NCBI RefSeq assembly: GCF_028009165.1
Contig: NC_079242.1
Coordinates: 2,542,001-2,606,000 of the forward strand
Origin: Akanthomyces muscarius
Lineage: Eukaryota; Ascomycota; Sordariomycetes; Hypocreales; Cordycipitaceae
Reading direction: 5' to 3'
Length of the DNA: 64,000 bases
Shown: piece by piece, positions 20,740 to 30,637 of the stretch
Layout: every line of letters starts with the position of its first letter
How positions within the stretch are numbered: the stretch's first letter is position 1
Made by a program: the position numbers and the translations under genes
Notes under the pieces: generated by a model
What the model was told of the DNA's origin: nothing
The model's input: only the letters and a program-made list of their open reading frames with translations
The model's database searches: none

Positions 20740-22282
20740 TTACCGATCAACCTCACCTAGAGGAACAGTTAGTCAGTGCACTGGAGTGTGATGCGTAGGA
20801 CGTAGACTTACCAAACACGAGATCCATGGTACCAATAACAGCGACAGCGTCGGCGAGCAAATGACCCTTGGCGACGTGGTCGAAACCACCCAGGTGGGCA
20901 AAGCCAGGGGCGCGAATGTGGCATCTATAGGGGCGCTCGCTGCCGTCGGAGACGACATAGACACCCATCTCGCCCTTGGGGGCCTCGATGGCGGAGTAGG
21001 TCTCGCCGGGGGGCACGGCGTAGCCTTTGGTGTAGAGCAGGAAGTGGTGGATGAGGGCCTCCATGTTCTCCTTCATGGCGGAGCGGGGCGGCGGCGAGAT
21101 CTTGTAGTCCTCGACGCGGACGGGGCCGGCGGGCATCTGGTTGAGGCACTGGTGGATGATGCGGAGCGACTGGCGGAACTCCTCCATGCGGCACAGGTAG
21201 CGGTCGTAGCAGTCGCCGTTGGTGCCGACGGGCACGTCAAACTCGACCTTGTCGTAGGCGTCGTAGGGCTGGCTCTTGCGGATGTCCCAGGGCACGCCGG
21301 AGCCGCGCAGCATGACACCAGTGAAGGATAGGTTCAGGGCCTCGCGGGCGGGGAGGACGCCGACGCCGCGCAGACGCTCGATCCAGATGCGGTTGTCCGT
21401 GAGCATCTCTTCGGTTTCGTCGATGCGGTCACCAAACTGAGTGGCCCACTGGTAGATGTCGTCGAGGAGACCGACGGGGATGTCCTGGTGAACACCGCCG
21501 GGGCGGACGTAGGCGGAGTGAAGACGGGCACCGGAGACACGCTCGTAGAATTCCTAAAATCCAACGTCAGTCAATTGGGGTTGGTTCCTGGGAAAACGCG
21601 CAGCGTCACCGGCAAAACTTACCATGAGCTTCTCACGCTCCTCGAAACCCCACAGGAAAGGAGTCAGGGCGCCGACATCCATGGCGTGGGAGAGGACGGA
21701 CATGAGATGGTTCAGGACACGGGTAATCTCGCCAAACAGAGTGCGGATGTACTTGGCACGGTCGGGGATCTCCACGTTGAGCAGCTTCTCGACGGCGAGC
21801 GCGAAGCACTGCTCATTGGTCATCATGGAGACGTAGTCGAGACGGTCAAAGTACGGCAGCGCCTGGAGGTACGTCTTGTACTCGATGAGCTTCTCGGTGC
21901 CGCGGTGCAGCAGGCCGACGTGGGGATCGGCACGGATGATTTCCTCGCCGTTGAGCTCGAGAATCAAGCGCAACACGCCGTGGGCCGCGGGATGCTGGGG
22001 GCCAAAGTTGACCGTGTAGTGTCGGACCTTGCGGTCCTCGACCGAGTTCTCCTTGTTCTTTCGCGTCTTTTTGGGCTCGGCGTGGGCCAGGCCGTAGATG
22101 TTCTCGTTGATGGCAAAGTCCTCGTCGACGGGGACCAGGCGGGTGCCGACGTGCTCGGTTGTGGCGTATTTGCGCGTACACGTCGTCGAGAGGGGACGGG
22201 CTGTGCGGAGGGCGGTGGCGGCAGGACGCAAGGCCAGCTTCGCGGCGGCGCCGCGGGCGGCCAGTCTCTGCAACGTAGCCAT
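20740..22282 (-). CDS. NADH:ubiquinone oxidoreductase 49 kDa subunit (NDUFS2)
   Basis: Three exons on the minus strand: 22282-21623, 21553-20812 and 20756-20740; 472 aa. Introns are 69 and 55 bp. The last coding exon is only 17 nt and supplies the terminal EVDR residues. An Arg/Ala-rich presequence (about 1-40) is followed by [43 protein letters not shown] and [20 protein letters not shown], the invariant segments of the 49 kDa/NuoD subunit lining the quinone-binding pocket. It acts in the peripheral arm of complex I at the mitochondrial inner membrane. The homologous gene in Neurospora is nuo-49. Very strong family match. Confidence 0.95.
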
Positions 22283-22897
22283 GGCGAAAAACGGACGACC
22301 CGGGGGGCGAGGGCGAGATGCGATGGGATGGTGATGTCAGGGATCAATCGGCGGCGGGCGGTCGGGGGCGTGCGGGTGTGAGAATCTCGCAGAGCCTCTT
22401 CCTCGCAATCAATGGCTGATCCAGTCGTAGGATAGCACCGCAGAGGCAATTGGCCGATGGATATCGAGGAGCCTTTGGATCGTGATGGTCGAGCTGATTC
22501 GCGAAAGTGTAGCTTGGTGAGTGGGAGTGGGTTCCGCAAAGGCCCGGAAATTTGTTGATGCGTGGGGACACGGCCAATCACGTCCAGAGTATTAGCACAT
22601 TTACTGGAAGCCACAGCAAAAGCAGGTACAAGGAACCGTGCGGTAGAAGCTCACTAATCGAGGTACCTCGCATGGCTTGGGTGAATTCGCTGCAAGTCAT
22701 TCTGTTCACTGGACTCTGCCAAATACAGGGCTATCTACCTTATTCACAGCACATTCCATCTACACAACCTTTAGCGTTTACTCTTGAAGGCGGATTTTCA
22801 TAGGCGCTGCGCCTCTCATATTCAAGCATCAAGGCAATATAGTCTCCCTGCGTTGGTAACTGGGCAAAAGAAAGACCTCTGCAGTCCAGCAACCTCA
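22283..22897. other. Intergenic region, complex I gene to M61 peptidase
   Basis: Promoter side of the 49 kDa gene and the 3' flank of the M61 peptidase gene. Several short open frames pass through but show no domain and no convincing start. Nothing else seen. Confidence 0.45.
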
Positions 22898-24692
22898 TCA
22901 TGGAAATGCCGTGCTGTGGTCAACTCTGACGGCCTGGAAGCTACAGACCTTGTCAAAGGACCTCGGCCGAAATTCACCCTTGATCTCTTTGTCTTGTCCA
23001 ACTCTTGTCACTGAGAATGAAACTGTCTTCTGAGAGTCCATCAATGCGACGCTGACTCGTGAGAAGTGCTGAATCACGTCGCCATTTTGGAGACCTGCCA
23101 ACGCAGCTCTGGAACGTGCCAGGACGCCTTCCACAACACCAGAACGCAGCGACTTTGCGTTAAATCCAAGCTCAAACACCTCTTGCTCCACAGGCCTGAG
23201 CATAAAAAGGTATTCTGCGACGGGAAATGTAAAGTCTGAGCTTAGGTGCAGAGTACCGCCATCGATCAGTGTCTGATACTGCTTGTCCGCGACTTCTTTG
23301 CCGAGCAATGGGTATAGCGTTTTCAACCAAGTGGAAGCAGTCGTTTGCTCACCCTGGCGATTCCGGCGGGTTAGGGACATGACCACGTCATCGATGGGAT
23401 TTTGCCTCCGTGCTGAAGCCGAGGAAGCCTGCCGCAGCGAAGCGTCGACGAGTAGCAAATAAACAAAGCCGCGCATGTATGGAGTCCACTGTGCGCTGGG
23501 ATCACTGTAAAAGGCCCCTTCTGTCTCTCGAAGCGGGACTTCGATAAGCGGATTGGTGTAGTATGCGCATAGAAACTGGCTCATGACTCTGCGAAAGTAA
23601 TCTGCTTTTCGGAAGCCTGCACGCACAGGTAGAAAGACGGCGTAAAATTGAGCAATGCCTAATGTCCCAGTCAGCAGTTATGGCGAGGCGCCGGGAAAAT
23701 AATTGGAGGATACCTTCTATGTACCACATATTCTGGGATTCACCAGGATTGCTTCCCAAGTACAGCCAGTTGTGCATCAGCTCATGCGTAAGGATACTGA
23801 TGAGATCAGCGTCGTCGACTTTACCCCGTTCATCACTGTACTGGAGAAGAAGCGACGAAGCAAAGTTGTTGCCCACGTATCCCTTTAGTGATTTTCGAAT
23901 AAATATGCTGTAGTTTTCCATTTCATCTTCAAAAGCCGAATAAGCATACGGAACCATATGCTTGCTGAAATCCTTGACCGGTCCTAGGTAGTCTGGCAGG
24001 TCGCCAATCCAGTACACTGTTGACCATACCGCCGAGCCATGCTCTACTCGCTGGCTATTGACAGGCCCAACCATGAAAAGAGAGTTCAGAAGGAGCGGCA
24101 GAGGCCCTTCTTGCTCAGTTCTTTCCGGCCCTTCGCCATAGCTCCAGCACGCCCTCGTGCCCGCTGTGACGCGCGACAAGTCCCATTGCACGGAGAACAG
24201 GAAGCGTTCCTGGCGCGGGATGCTCGGCAGAAACCAGCCACCGCTGCCCAGAAGACCACCTTGATCACGGCGCAGATCGACCTGCGGCCCAACAGGTGTC
24301 TTGGCATCCACAAGCTTGGGGAGGACTTCGAGCTGAAGCGCGACGGGGCCAACAGTGTCACGTTCGACTACCCAGACATGGTTCGATAGCGCAGCGCCGC
24401 CGCGAGGAACACAGGATAGATTCAAGTGTCCTGCGGCATCCACTGCGCTCAGATTCTCTTTTGTGTAGTTGTGTGTTGGGACGCCTTGCACGTCTGGCGC
24501 AAATTCACAAAGCACGTCGTGGGCCTTTCTTGCGGGCGAGTCCAGGGTCAGCGATATAGAGAGCCGGCAGAGCCCCTCGCTGTCGCAATGCGGCTGTATC
24601 AATATGGAATAATTCGGCATAGCCATATTTCCTTTCTGTTTCCACTGTGTGTAGATGAAATGCAGATGTTGAGGAGCAGTTGGTAGTTCCAT
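22898..24692 (-). CDS. M61-family metallopeptidase with C-terminal PDZ-like domain
   Basis: Exons 24692-23714 and 23658-22898, 55 bp intron, 579 aa. A beta-rich N-terminal domain (to about residue 230) precedes a gluzincin active site: HELMHNW at 303-309, with the third zinc ligand in MWYIEG at about residue 326, the arrangement of M61 glycyl aminopeptidases. The intron falls exactly within the YIEG codon set. The C-terminal 100 residues (VVEGVLARSRAALAGLQNGD) match the carboxylate-binding loop region of PDZ domains, again as in M61 proteins. No signal peptide is visible, so a cytosolic peptidase is inferred. The ATG at 24692 gives the longest frame; the ATG at 24626 has a better context (A at -3) and would remove 22 residues. 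Confidence 0.82.
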
Positions 24693-25107
24693 TTATTAAG
24701 CCACCATGCAAATTAGCCGTGAATCCTTCGCCAGCCTCGCGCTACAAATACGCCCGACGATAGAGCACAACAGTAGCAAGAATAGATACGTTACGCTTGC
24801 ACGCAAGCCATTTCATTGTCGTGATTGAAGAGTAAAATTCCACACACGCACATGAATCCTCGTTCAAGGAAAAGTTGGGTTCGGGAGCTTTTTCTCCAAC
24901 AAGCGGCCGCCTCTAATACAAATACAGACACGGTAAGAGAAAGTCGACATGCTAATGACTAGTGACATATGATAGCCAAAGAGTCCGGAGCCGACCTCGA
25001 CAGGATTGCTAAAGAGCCCACTCCAACTTTGGAATTGAAAAAAGACAAAACGCCGACCAATGCAACGCTATTAAGCTCATCTTACATTTTCCCCGCTATC
25101 CACCAAC
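24693..25107. other. Intergenic region between M61 peptidase and SYS1
   Basis: Upstream flank of the peptidase and downstream flank of SYS1, both on the minus strand. No gene, repeat or RNA seen. Confidence 0.45.
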
Positions 25108-25862
25108 TCAGGATGAAGTCTTCATCTGCACCATCTCGTAGTCGCCCTGCCCGTCTTTCCCTCGACCCTTGCCACGCCCGCCATGCACATAGCCTGTGAC
25201 ATCATCGCCATCCGGCCCATGGCCAGCCTCTAAATCAGCATGGCCCGTGCTGCTACCTGGCGGCGGAGAGCTTGCTCTGGCAGCGGAGGACGCACCACCA
25301 TCGCCGGCGCCGAGGATGCGTCCGCCAAAAAAGACGGGCTGCAGCTCGCGGTACCGACACCCCCACGTGGCCAAGCCTACAGCCGCAGCCGACGAGGCGA
25401 ACATGGTGAGCCACCACATGGAGTGGCGCGGTAGGGAGCGCGTGTAGAGCGTGACCACGACGAGATGAAGGAAGTGTATCGTGAGGGCAAAATCGGGGAC
25501 GAGTTTGCTGCGGGCGATGAGGATGACAATGGCCACGGCCCTGCAACACACCAGATTAGTATTACTTATTATTTGGACATGAAGAGAATGGGAAATGAAA
25601 GAGGTGCACACATGCAGAGGGCACCGTCAAAGAGCCAGACAAACGCCATCAGCCAGCCCTGCGTGTTGTCGCCCCGAACCGACTCCCAGCCGAGGAGCAG
25701 GTCAACACCAAATGGCTGGCCGGCAACGAGCGAGGTAAAGACAATGAGTACGAGCGCGATGGCGTAAAAGAGGAGCTGCAGGACGGCGATCTGGGCAGCG
25801 GTGCGCAGCGGCTGCAGCTCGTGAAGGGCGCCGGCCCTGGGTGGTCTGCGTCTACGCGCCAT
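25108..25862 (-). CDS. SYS1: Golgi integral membrane protein Sys1
   Basis: Exons 25862-25612 and 25540-25108, 71 bp intron (gtgtgc donor); 227 aa. A basic start ([13 protein letters not shown]) leads into four hydrophobic helices. Segments LFYAIALVLIVFTSLVAG, TQGWLMAFVWLFDGALCM, VAIVILIARSKLVPDFALT and HFLHLVVVTLYT, plus the WWLTMFASS and WGCRYRELQP motifs, match the Sys1 family. Sys1 sits in the late Golgi membrane and recruits the Arl3/ARFRP1 GTPase for trafficking to endosomes and vacuole. The C-terminal tail is Gly/Asp/Lys-rich and cytosolic. It is head-to-head with COA6 (757 bp between start codons). Confidence 0.9.
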
Positions 25863-26619
25863 CTCGGGTGTCGACAAGCGTTCTCAATCTGAAAATGTAA
25901 AATGTGTCGAAAGTTGCACGCAACTAGTAGTCGCGCGAGTATGAAGAGGAAGAGATTTCATGCGCAGTGCATTTTGGAAGAATTTCGAGACAAAAGAAGC
26001 TGCAAGGTATCGTCGGGTCGTGGGGAGGCTGTCGGCGAACTCGGGCGCTACGGCCGCAAAGGAATAAGGCAAGAAAGAAAGGGTAGTTGTATGCGCTGTA
26101 CGGGTGTCGCAGGTTCCGTCTCTGGTGACGAGAAGCTGGAGCGGAAAGAGAAGGAAAGAAAGCCGGTGTTGAGGGCGAAAGAGTAGACGAAAAGTGCTGC
26201 CTGCTGCGCGCTCCCCGTGATCGATGCACGAGAGATCCAGGAGGTCGGTGTTTGGCGTATTATGGGACGGACAGCTTGCATCGCATGCAATGCTAGTAAG
26301 GTACGGTACGTACCTTCTGGCTGGCAGTCGCACTCTCTGCGCTTGACCGCCTTGCGATTCTGCCGGGACCAAACATAATGACTAGCCCAAGCTACGACAA
26401 ACGTGACGTTAACCACCCCGACTTATCAATTCAGGTCTTTATAATCTCTATCAATCGACTCGCAGAAAAGTCCCGGTTTTTCTTTCTGCATCTACAAAGG
26501 AACTGTCGAACGAAGCCTACTCCAGGACAGCTCCCCACGGCCGGTACGACTGCAGCCGTCAAACGCCACACCTACGACTTTCCATCCAAAGTACCACAAC
26601 CACACACATACATACGACA
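25863..26619. other. Divergent promoter region of SYS1 and COA6
   Basis: Between two start codons. It contains the inverted repeat AAGGTACG-gta-CGTACCTT at 26298-26316. Several short frames cross the region without domains. No gene supported. Confidence 0.5.
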
Positions 26620-27045
26620 ATGGGCTGGCTACCATTCACCAGCAGCACCCGCGGCGACGAGATCCGCAGCGGGACCGCCATCCCCACGCGCTCCGAGCGC
26701 GCCGTGTGCTGGGCCGCCCGCGACGCCTACTACGGCTGCCTCGACGCGCACAACATCGTCGACGCCTCCAAGGAGCCCGGCGCCTCGGCCGCCGCCAAGG
26801 CGTGCCCGGAGGCCTCGGCCGCCTTTGAGCAGGACTGCGCCGCGGCGTGGGTCAAGTACTTCAAGCAGTGGCGCGTCGCCGACATCCAGAAGCGCAGGCG
26901 CATCGAGCAGCTGCAGGCCGAGGGCGCCGTCGAGGCCAACGTCACGAGCAGCTTCGCGGGCGGCGGCAACATCTCCGGCGCGGGCGGCAAGGCGCAGGCG
27001 ACAAAGGATGACATCCAGGCCATGCTGGACAAGAAGCGTGGATGA
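26620..27045 (+). CDS. COA6: Cytochrome c oxidase assembly factor 6 (COA6/Cox12-like)
   Basis: Single exon, 141 aa. It carries a CX9C motif (Cys30, Cys40, C-WAARDAYYG-C) and a CX10C motif (Cys62, Cys73), the twin-Cys arrangement that separates COA6 from the CX9C-CX10C structural subunit Cox12 only by context. The segment WVKYFKQWRVADIQKRRRIE after the second pair is typical of fungal COA6. It is imported into the mitochondrial intermembrane space by Mia40 and helps mature the CuA site of complex IV subunit 2. A Gly/Ala-rich tail follows. No intron. Confidence 0.85.
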   Translation: MGWLPFTSSTRGDEIRSGTAIPTRSERAVCWAARDAYYGCLDAHNIVDASKEPGASAAAKACPEASAAFEQDCAAAWVKYFKQWRVADIQKRRRIEQLQAEGAVEANVTSSFAGGGNISGAGGKAQATKDDIQAMLDKKRG

Positions 27046-27832
27046 AAGACGAATAGGAAAAACGAGCGAGTCGAGTAGCGGGCCGAGCGAGACGGCCTTG
27101 TATTAAAAGACGTTCCTTGTATATTAGCTGGCGGAACTGAATGATATAACACTAAACAATTTCACTCATGCCAATACACATAACTTGTACTACATTACTC
27201 CAACCAGGATTTAATGATATCTTAAGAATTTACCTCGCCTAGATCGCAACGCAGCTGGGAAAAGAGCAGGCATCCAATGCTATCCATCTATATTTACTTG
27301 ACTTTTCCCATACGACAGAATCCTTCGAGACTTAACACGTATCACAACAACAGCGAAAACAACAAATGCCAAGTCGTGGCGCAGAAACAGGTGTGTTCGT
27401 TTGATTAGACAAAATAAAAAGAAATAAGAAGAAAAAAGTACAGACAATAGAAACTACTCGCAATGCAATGGTGGTATCATCCATGTCTCTTGTATAACAG
27501 AATAAGAAACGAGGAAAGGGTAAGGGGTAATAACAAAAGAGACGCAAAACAACAGATTCAAAGCCCGGCAAAAACAATCAATCTCGCTCAAACGTGGCAA
27601 TCATTGGTCTTGGGCGATAATGGACAGCAAGTCGCTCGCAAGATTCAAAAGGTCGACCAGTAATTATATCGAAACAGGTTCCGTGAAATGCAGCATCGCT
27701 CAATTTTCGTCTTAGTAGCCCCTTCTTTTCACGTAAAACAACAATACTCATGTATTGGCCAGTCGTGCAAAACGTCATTGGTCAAAGGTACTGCGCCGGT
27801 TGTGGAAACAGGGATCGAAACGGGTTGACAAT
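27046..27832. other. Convergent 3' region between COA6 and MSS4
   Basis: AT-rich 3' flanks of two convergent genes. No coding segment, repeat or RNA gene supported. Confidence 0.5.
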
Positions 27833-30637
27833 CTATGACTCCCCGTTGCGTTGATCTGCTGCTCCCTTGGGAAGAGGTGGGAGCTGCTTATCCAAGCTTC
27901 CGCGGCTATATGTGCGTGGTCGGCCGGTTTCCTCGGCGACATTGTCCTTGCTCGGTGGCCGTGGGGCTGCTCGCGTCGGCGCCGACATACTGTCGTTTCT
28001 ATCACGGCTGTTAGTGCCGTCGCGGTAACCTTCGCCGAGCTCTTCCACCACGGGCAGAATAGGATCGTGTTGCGCCGAGTTACGGTTCTCCGACGGTACA
28101 GACACAGTCTTGATCGTTCGCTCTGGTGGTCGAGTCTCAGAACTTGGTTTATTTCGCGCAGCCTCCGTTGCCATGTCTATCGTGTCCCTTGGCTCTTGTC
28201 GTTCAGGAGAGCCAGGTGGCGCCGGTGGGAGATGCGTTGGCATTGGCGGAATTGAGTGCTTATTCTTGCCGGCCCGCGTCTCGCCTGACTGACGTGCTTC
28301 CATAGCCTCTTCTTCACGTCGAATCTCCTCTCTCTGTGCTTCCTCGCTGGACATGGTGATACCCTCTACAAAGTTGTAGAAGCGATCACCGTACTGGTCT
28401 GGAGGCAGAGCAGAAATCTGCGTCCTGTCGCTGGAAAGGCCCTTCCAAAAGTGCTCAATCTTCTTGATTATACCGTAGTGGGTGAGGCAGTCAATAACAC
28501 CAAGGTAGTAAATCTCATCAGCGGGGTCGTTATTCTCGTGAGTGGCTTGGAAGCCGCCATCATCCTGGTTGAACACGAATCCTGGGCGACTGTGGCCTAC
28601 GCCGAGCACGTCGGGCATCTTATCAATAGCCTGACCCATCGGAATGGGACGCTCTTGTCGAATCATCTGACGAAGTTCGCGGGCCTTGCGGGCGGTCTCG
28701 AGCTTGGATGGCGTCCGTTGCAGACCCATTGGCGGGTCCTCATCTGTCGATTTTTCGCGGCTTGGGTTGAACACCTGTAGTGTCTTGTCACGCAGATTTT
28801 CGTCATTGCCACGAGACACGTCGTGGATACCAACGAGCAGAGAATAGTCCATGATCTGAAGGCGCTTCAAAAGCAGCACATCGGCGCGCAGCTGTTCCAA
28901 GAACAATCTCTTCTTCTGAATACCCAGTTCCAAGTGTCGCTTCCTGCGTAGCCAGTTGAGGTCCTTCAGGGTGGCTCTTGGGTTCTGCTCCAAGTCGTCC
29001 TCCTTGTAGTCTCGTCCGACAGTCGAACCCTTCAAGTCGAATGTGGTGTGAATATCGCGATGCGGCGGGAAGAGGTTATTCATGACGACAAAGTGAATCT
29101 TCTTGCCGTAGGGCATCTTCACGCGGTGCAGTCCGTAAAATTGGGAGAGCAGCGTATTGGGATTCTGCTGAACATGGGTATAGTAATCTTTAAGGATTTT
29201 CCTTAAAAACTTATGTTCGGAGTGATGAATCGTTTTAATGATGTACTTGTAGTCTCTAGAGAAGTAAAAGAAGCTGCCACTCTTGCCGGGTGAGCCCAGC
29301 TCGGACAAGATGTACTTGCCAGTGAGAGACATGAGGTAGTCGGCAGGGTCGAGACGGAAGAGCGCGCGGAGGCGCCGGAATACCCACGGGGCGTAATCTT
29401 TGAATTTGAAATCATACTTAGCCGAAGGCACCAGCTCATTTCCAGTGCTGGCGATGGTTAGTGTCTGCTCATCGACGGAAGGAGAAGATACGCACATATC
29501 AAAAGTCGACTTTTGCTTGGCTTCAAAGTCGGCGTCTGTAAGCTCGCGATCGAGCTTTGCGTTTGTTCTGGAAACAGAGACACGAATTCCAGTCAACATG
29601 TTGTAGGCAGTGACCCAATTGGCATGACTCTCATCGACCTTTGTGCCAACAAGGACGCGGTCGTCATCCTCCTCCCCCCTTCGCCTGCGCTTGCTAGCTC
29701 GCTTCTGCCGAATGGCTTCGGTCCACCTAGCGGCGTCCTCATCTGGAGCTACTTCGTCGCGTGGCATGTCAAAGATTCCTGAGCGGGTCGCTCTACGACC
29801 TAGGTTCATGGATGCACGTCGTGCTCCGGATACAACAGAGGTTGGCGAGAACCTGCCACTCGCCATGGCGGCGTCCTGCCCATCTCTAGAGGGTCGACCG
29901 GGTTTCGGGACCTCGAGCGTATGTCGTTGCTTTAAAACTGGTGGTTGAACTGGAGGAAGAAGATGCCCAGAGGGAGACGAGTTTAATGAGGTGTTACCAG
30001 GCTGATAGGCTGGCGGGGAAGAAAATCGGTGGCCGGAGGAAGGTTTTGAGGGAATCAGCTCGCCTTGGCTGAAACCACTGGGATTGGGCGAAGCGCTTGA
30101 CACTTGAGTAGACTCGTTTTCGACGGGTACGGAAGGCTGCTCACTGGGGCTTGCCGTGTCGGTTGAAGTCATATTTGGAGGGTTTGGTGGCTGGCGGAGA
30201 GGAGGGTCGGAAATTTGAGTGCCTTGCTTGGCGAACCCATTTTGAAGTGAATGGCCATTCTGCGCGGGTAGTTGAGACACAGTTCGGTCAGGAAGGGTGG
30301 CTTTGCCATTAGAAAGGCCATTAGCAAGGCCATTGGGAAGGGTTGGATGCGTGTCGCGCGCATCGTCGTTGGTGTACGAGTTCATGCTCGTGGGTCGAGT
30401 GCCGTTTCCATTTTCGTTGGGCATCATTGCATGCGTGGCAGAGGCGTCCGAGTCGTGAGTGGATATCAGGGAGCTCTCATCGAAGCTCTCGGTCGTGTGA
30501 TGGCCCGGACGGTTGAGAACATGGGTATGGGGCGCTATCTTGTCCGAGGCAAGCCCAAACTTGTCCTGGCCGAGCTGGAGAAAGTCGATATCGTGAGAAT
30601 TTACCGGCGTGTGGTCGTCGGTGAGATATGATGGCAT
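27833..30637 (-). CDS. MSS4: Phosphatidylinositol-4-phosphate 5-kinase (Mss4/Its3)
   Basis: Single exon. From the ATG at 30637 (AAAA before ATG, A at -3) the product is 934 aa. The frame stays open to an ATG at 31231, but that codon has a poor context and the extra 198 residues look non-protein-like. The first 380 residues are Ser/Pro/Asn-rich. The PIPK domain spans about residues 400-760: GKSGSFFYFSRDYKYIIKTI (glycine-rich loop and catalytic Lys), TTFDLKGSTVGR, MDYSLLVGIHD, and later YLGVIDCLTHYGIIKKIEH near its end. A Pro/Arg-rich tail follows. It makes PI(4,5)P2 at the plasma membrane and controls actin, cell wall signalling and endocytosis in known fungal relatives. Confidence 0.92.
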   Translation of the reverse strand: MPSYLTDDHTPVNSHDIDFLQLGQDKFGLASDKIAPHTHVLNRPGHHTTESFDESSLISTHDSDASATHAMMPNENGNGTRPTSMNSYTNDDARDTHPTLPNGLANGLSNGKATLPDRTVSQLPAQNGHSLQNGFAKQGTQISDPPLRQPPNPPNMTSTDTASPSEQPSVPVENESTQVSSASPNPSGFSQGELIPSKPSSGHRFSSPPAYQPGNTSLNSSPSGHLLPPVQPPVLKQRHTLEVPKPGRPSRDGQDAAMASGRFSPTSVVSGARRASMNLGRRATRSGIFDMPRDEVAPDEDAARWTEAIRQKRASKRRRRGEEDDDRVLVGTKVDESHANWVTAYNMLTGIRVSVSRTNAKLDRELTDADFEAKQKSTFDMCVSSPSVDEQTLTIASTGNELVPSAKYDFKFKDYAPWVFRRLRALFRLDPADYLMSLTGKYILSELGSPGKSGSFFYFSRDYKYIIKTIHHSEHKFLRKILKDYYTHVQQNPNTLLSQFYGLHRVKMPYGKKIHFVVMNNLFPPHRDIHTTFDLKGSTVGRDYKEDDLEQNPRATLKDLNWLRRKRHLELGIQKKRLFLEQLRADVLLLKRLQIMDYSLLVGIHDVSRGNDENLRDKTLQVFNPSREKSTDEDPPMGLQRTPSKLETARKARELRQMIRQERPIPMGQAIDKMPDVLGVGHSRPGFVFNQDDGGFQATHENNDPADEIYYLGVIDCLTHYGIIKKIEHFWKGLSSDRTQISALPPDQYGDRFYNFVEGITMSSEEAQREEIRREEEAMEARQSGETRAGKNKHSIPPMPTHLPPAPPGSPERQEPRDTIDMATEAARNKPSSETRPPERTIKTVSVPSENRNSAQHDPILPVVEELGEGYRDGTNSRDRNDSMSAPTRAAPRPPSKDNVAEETGRPRTYSRGSLDKQLPPLPKGAADQRNGES

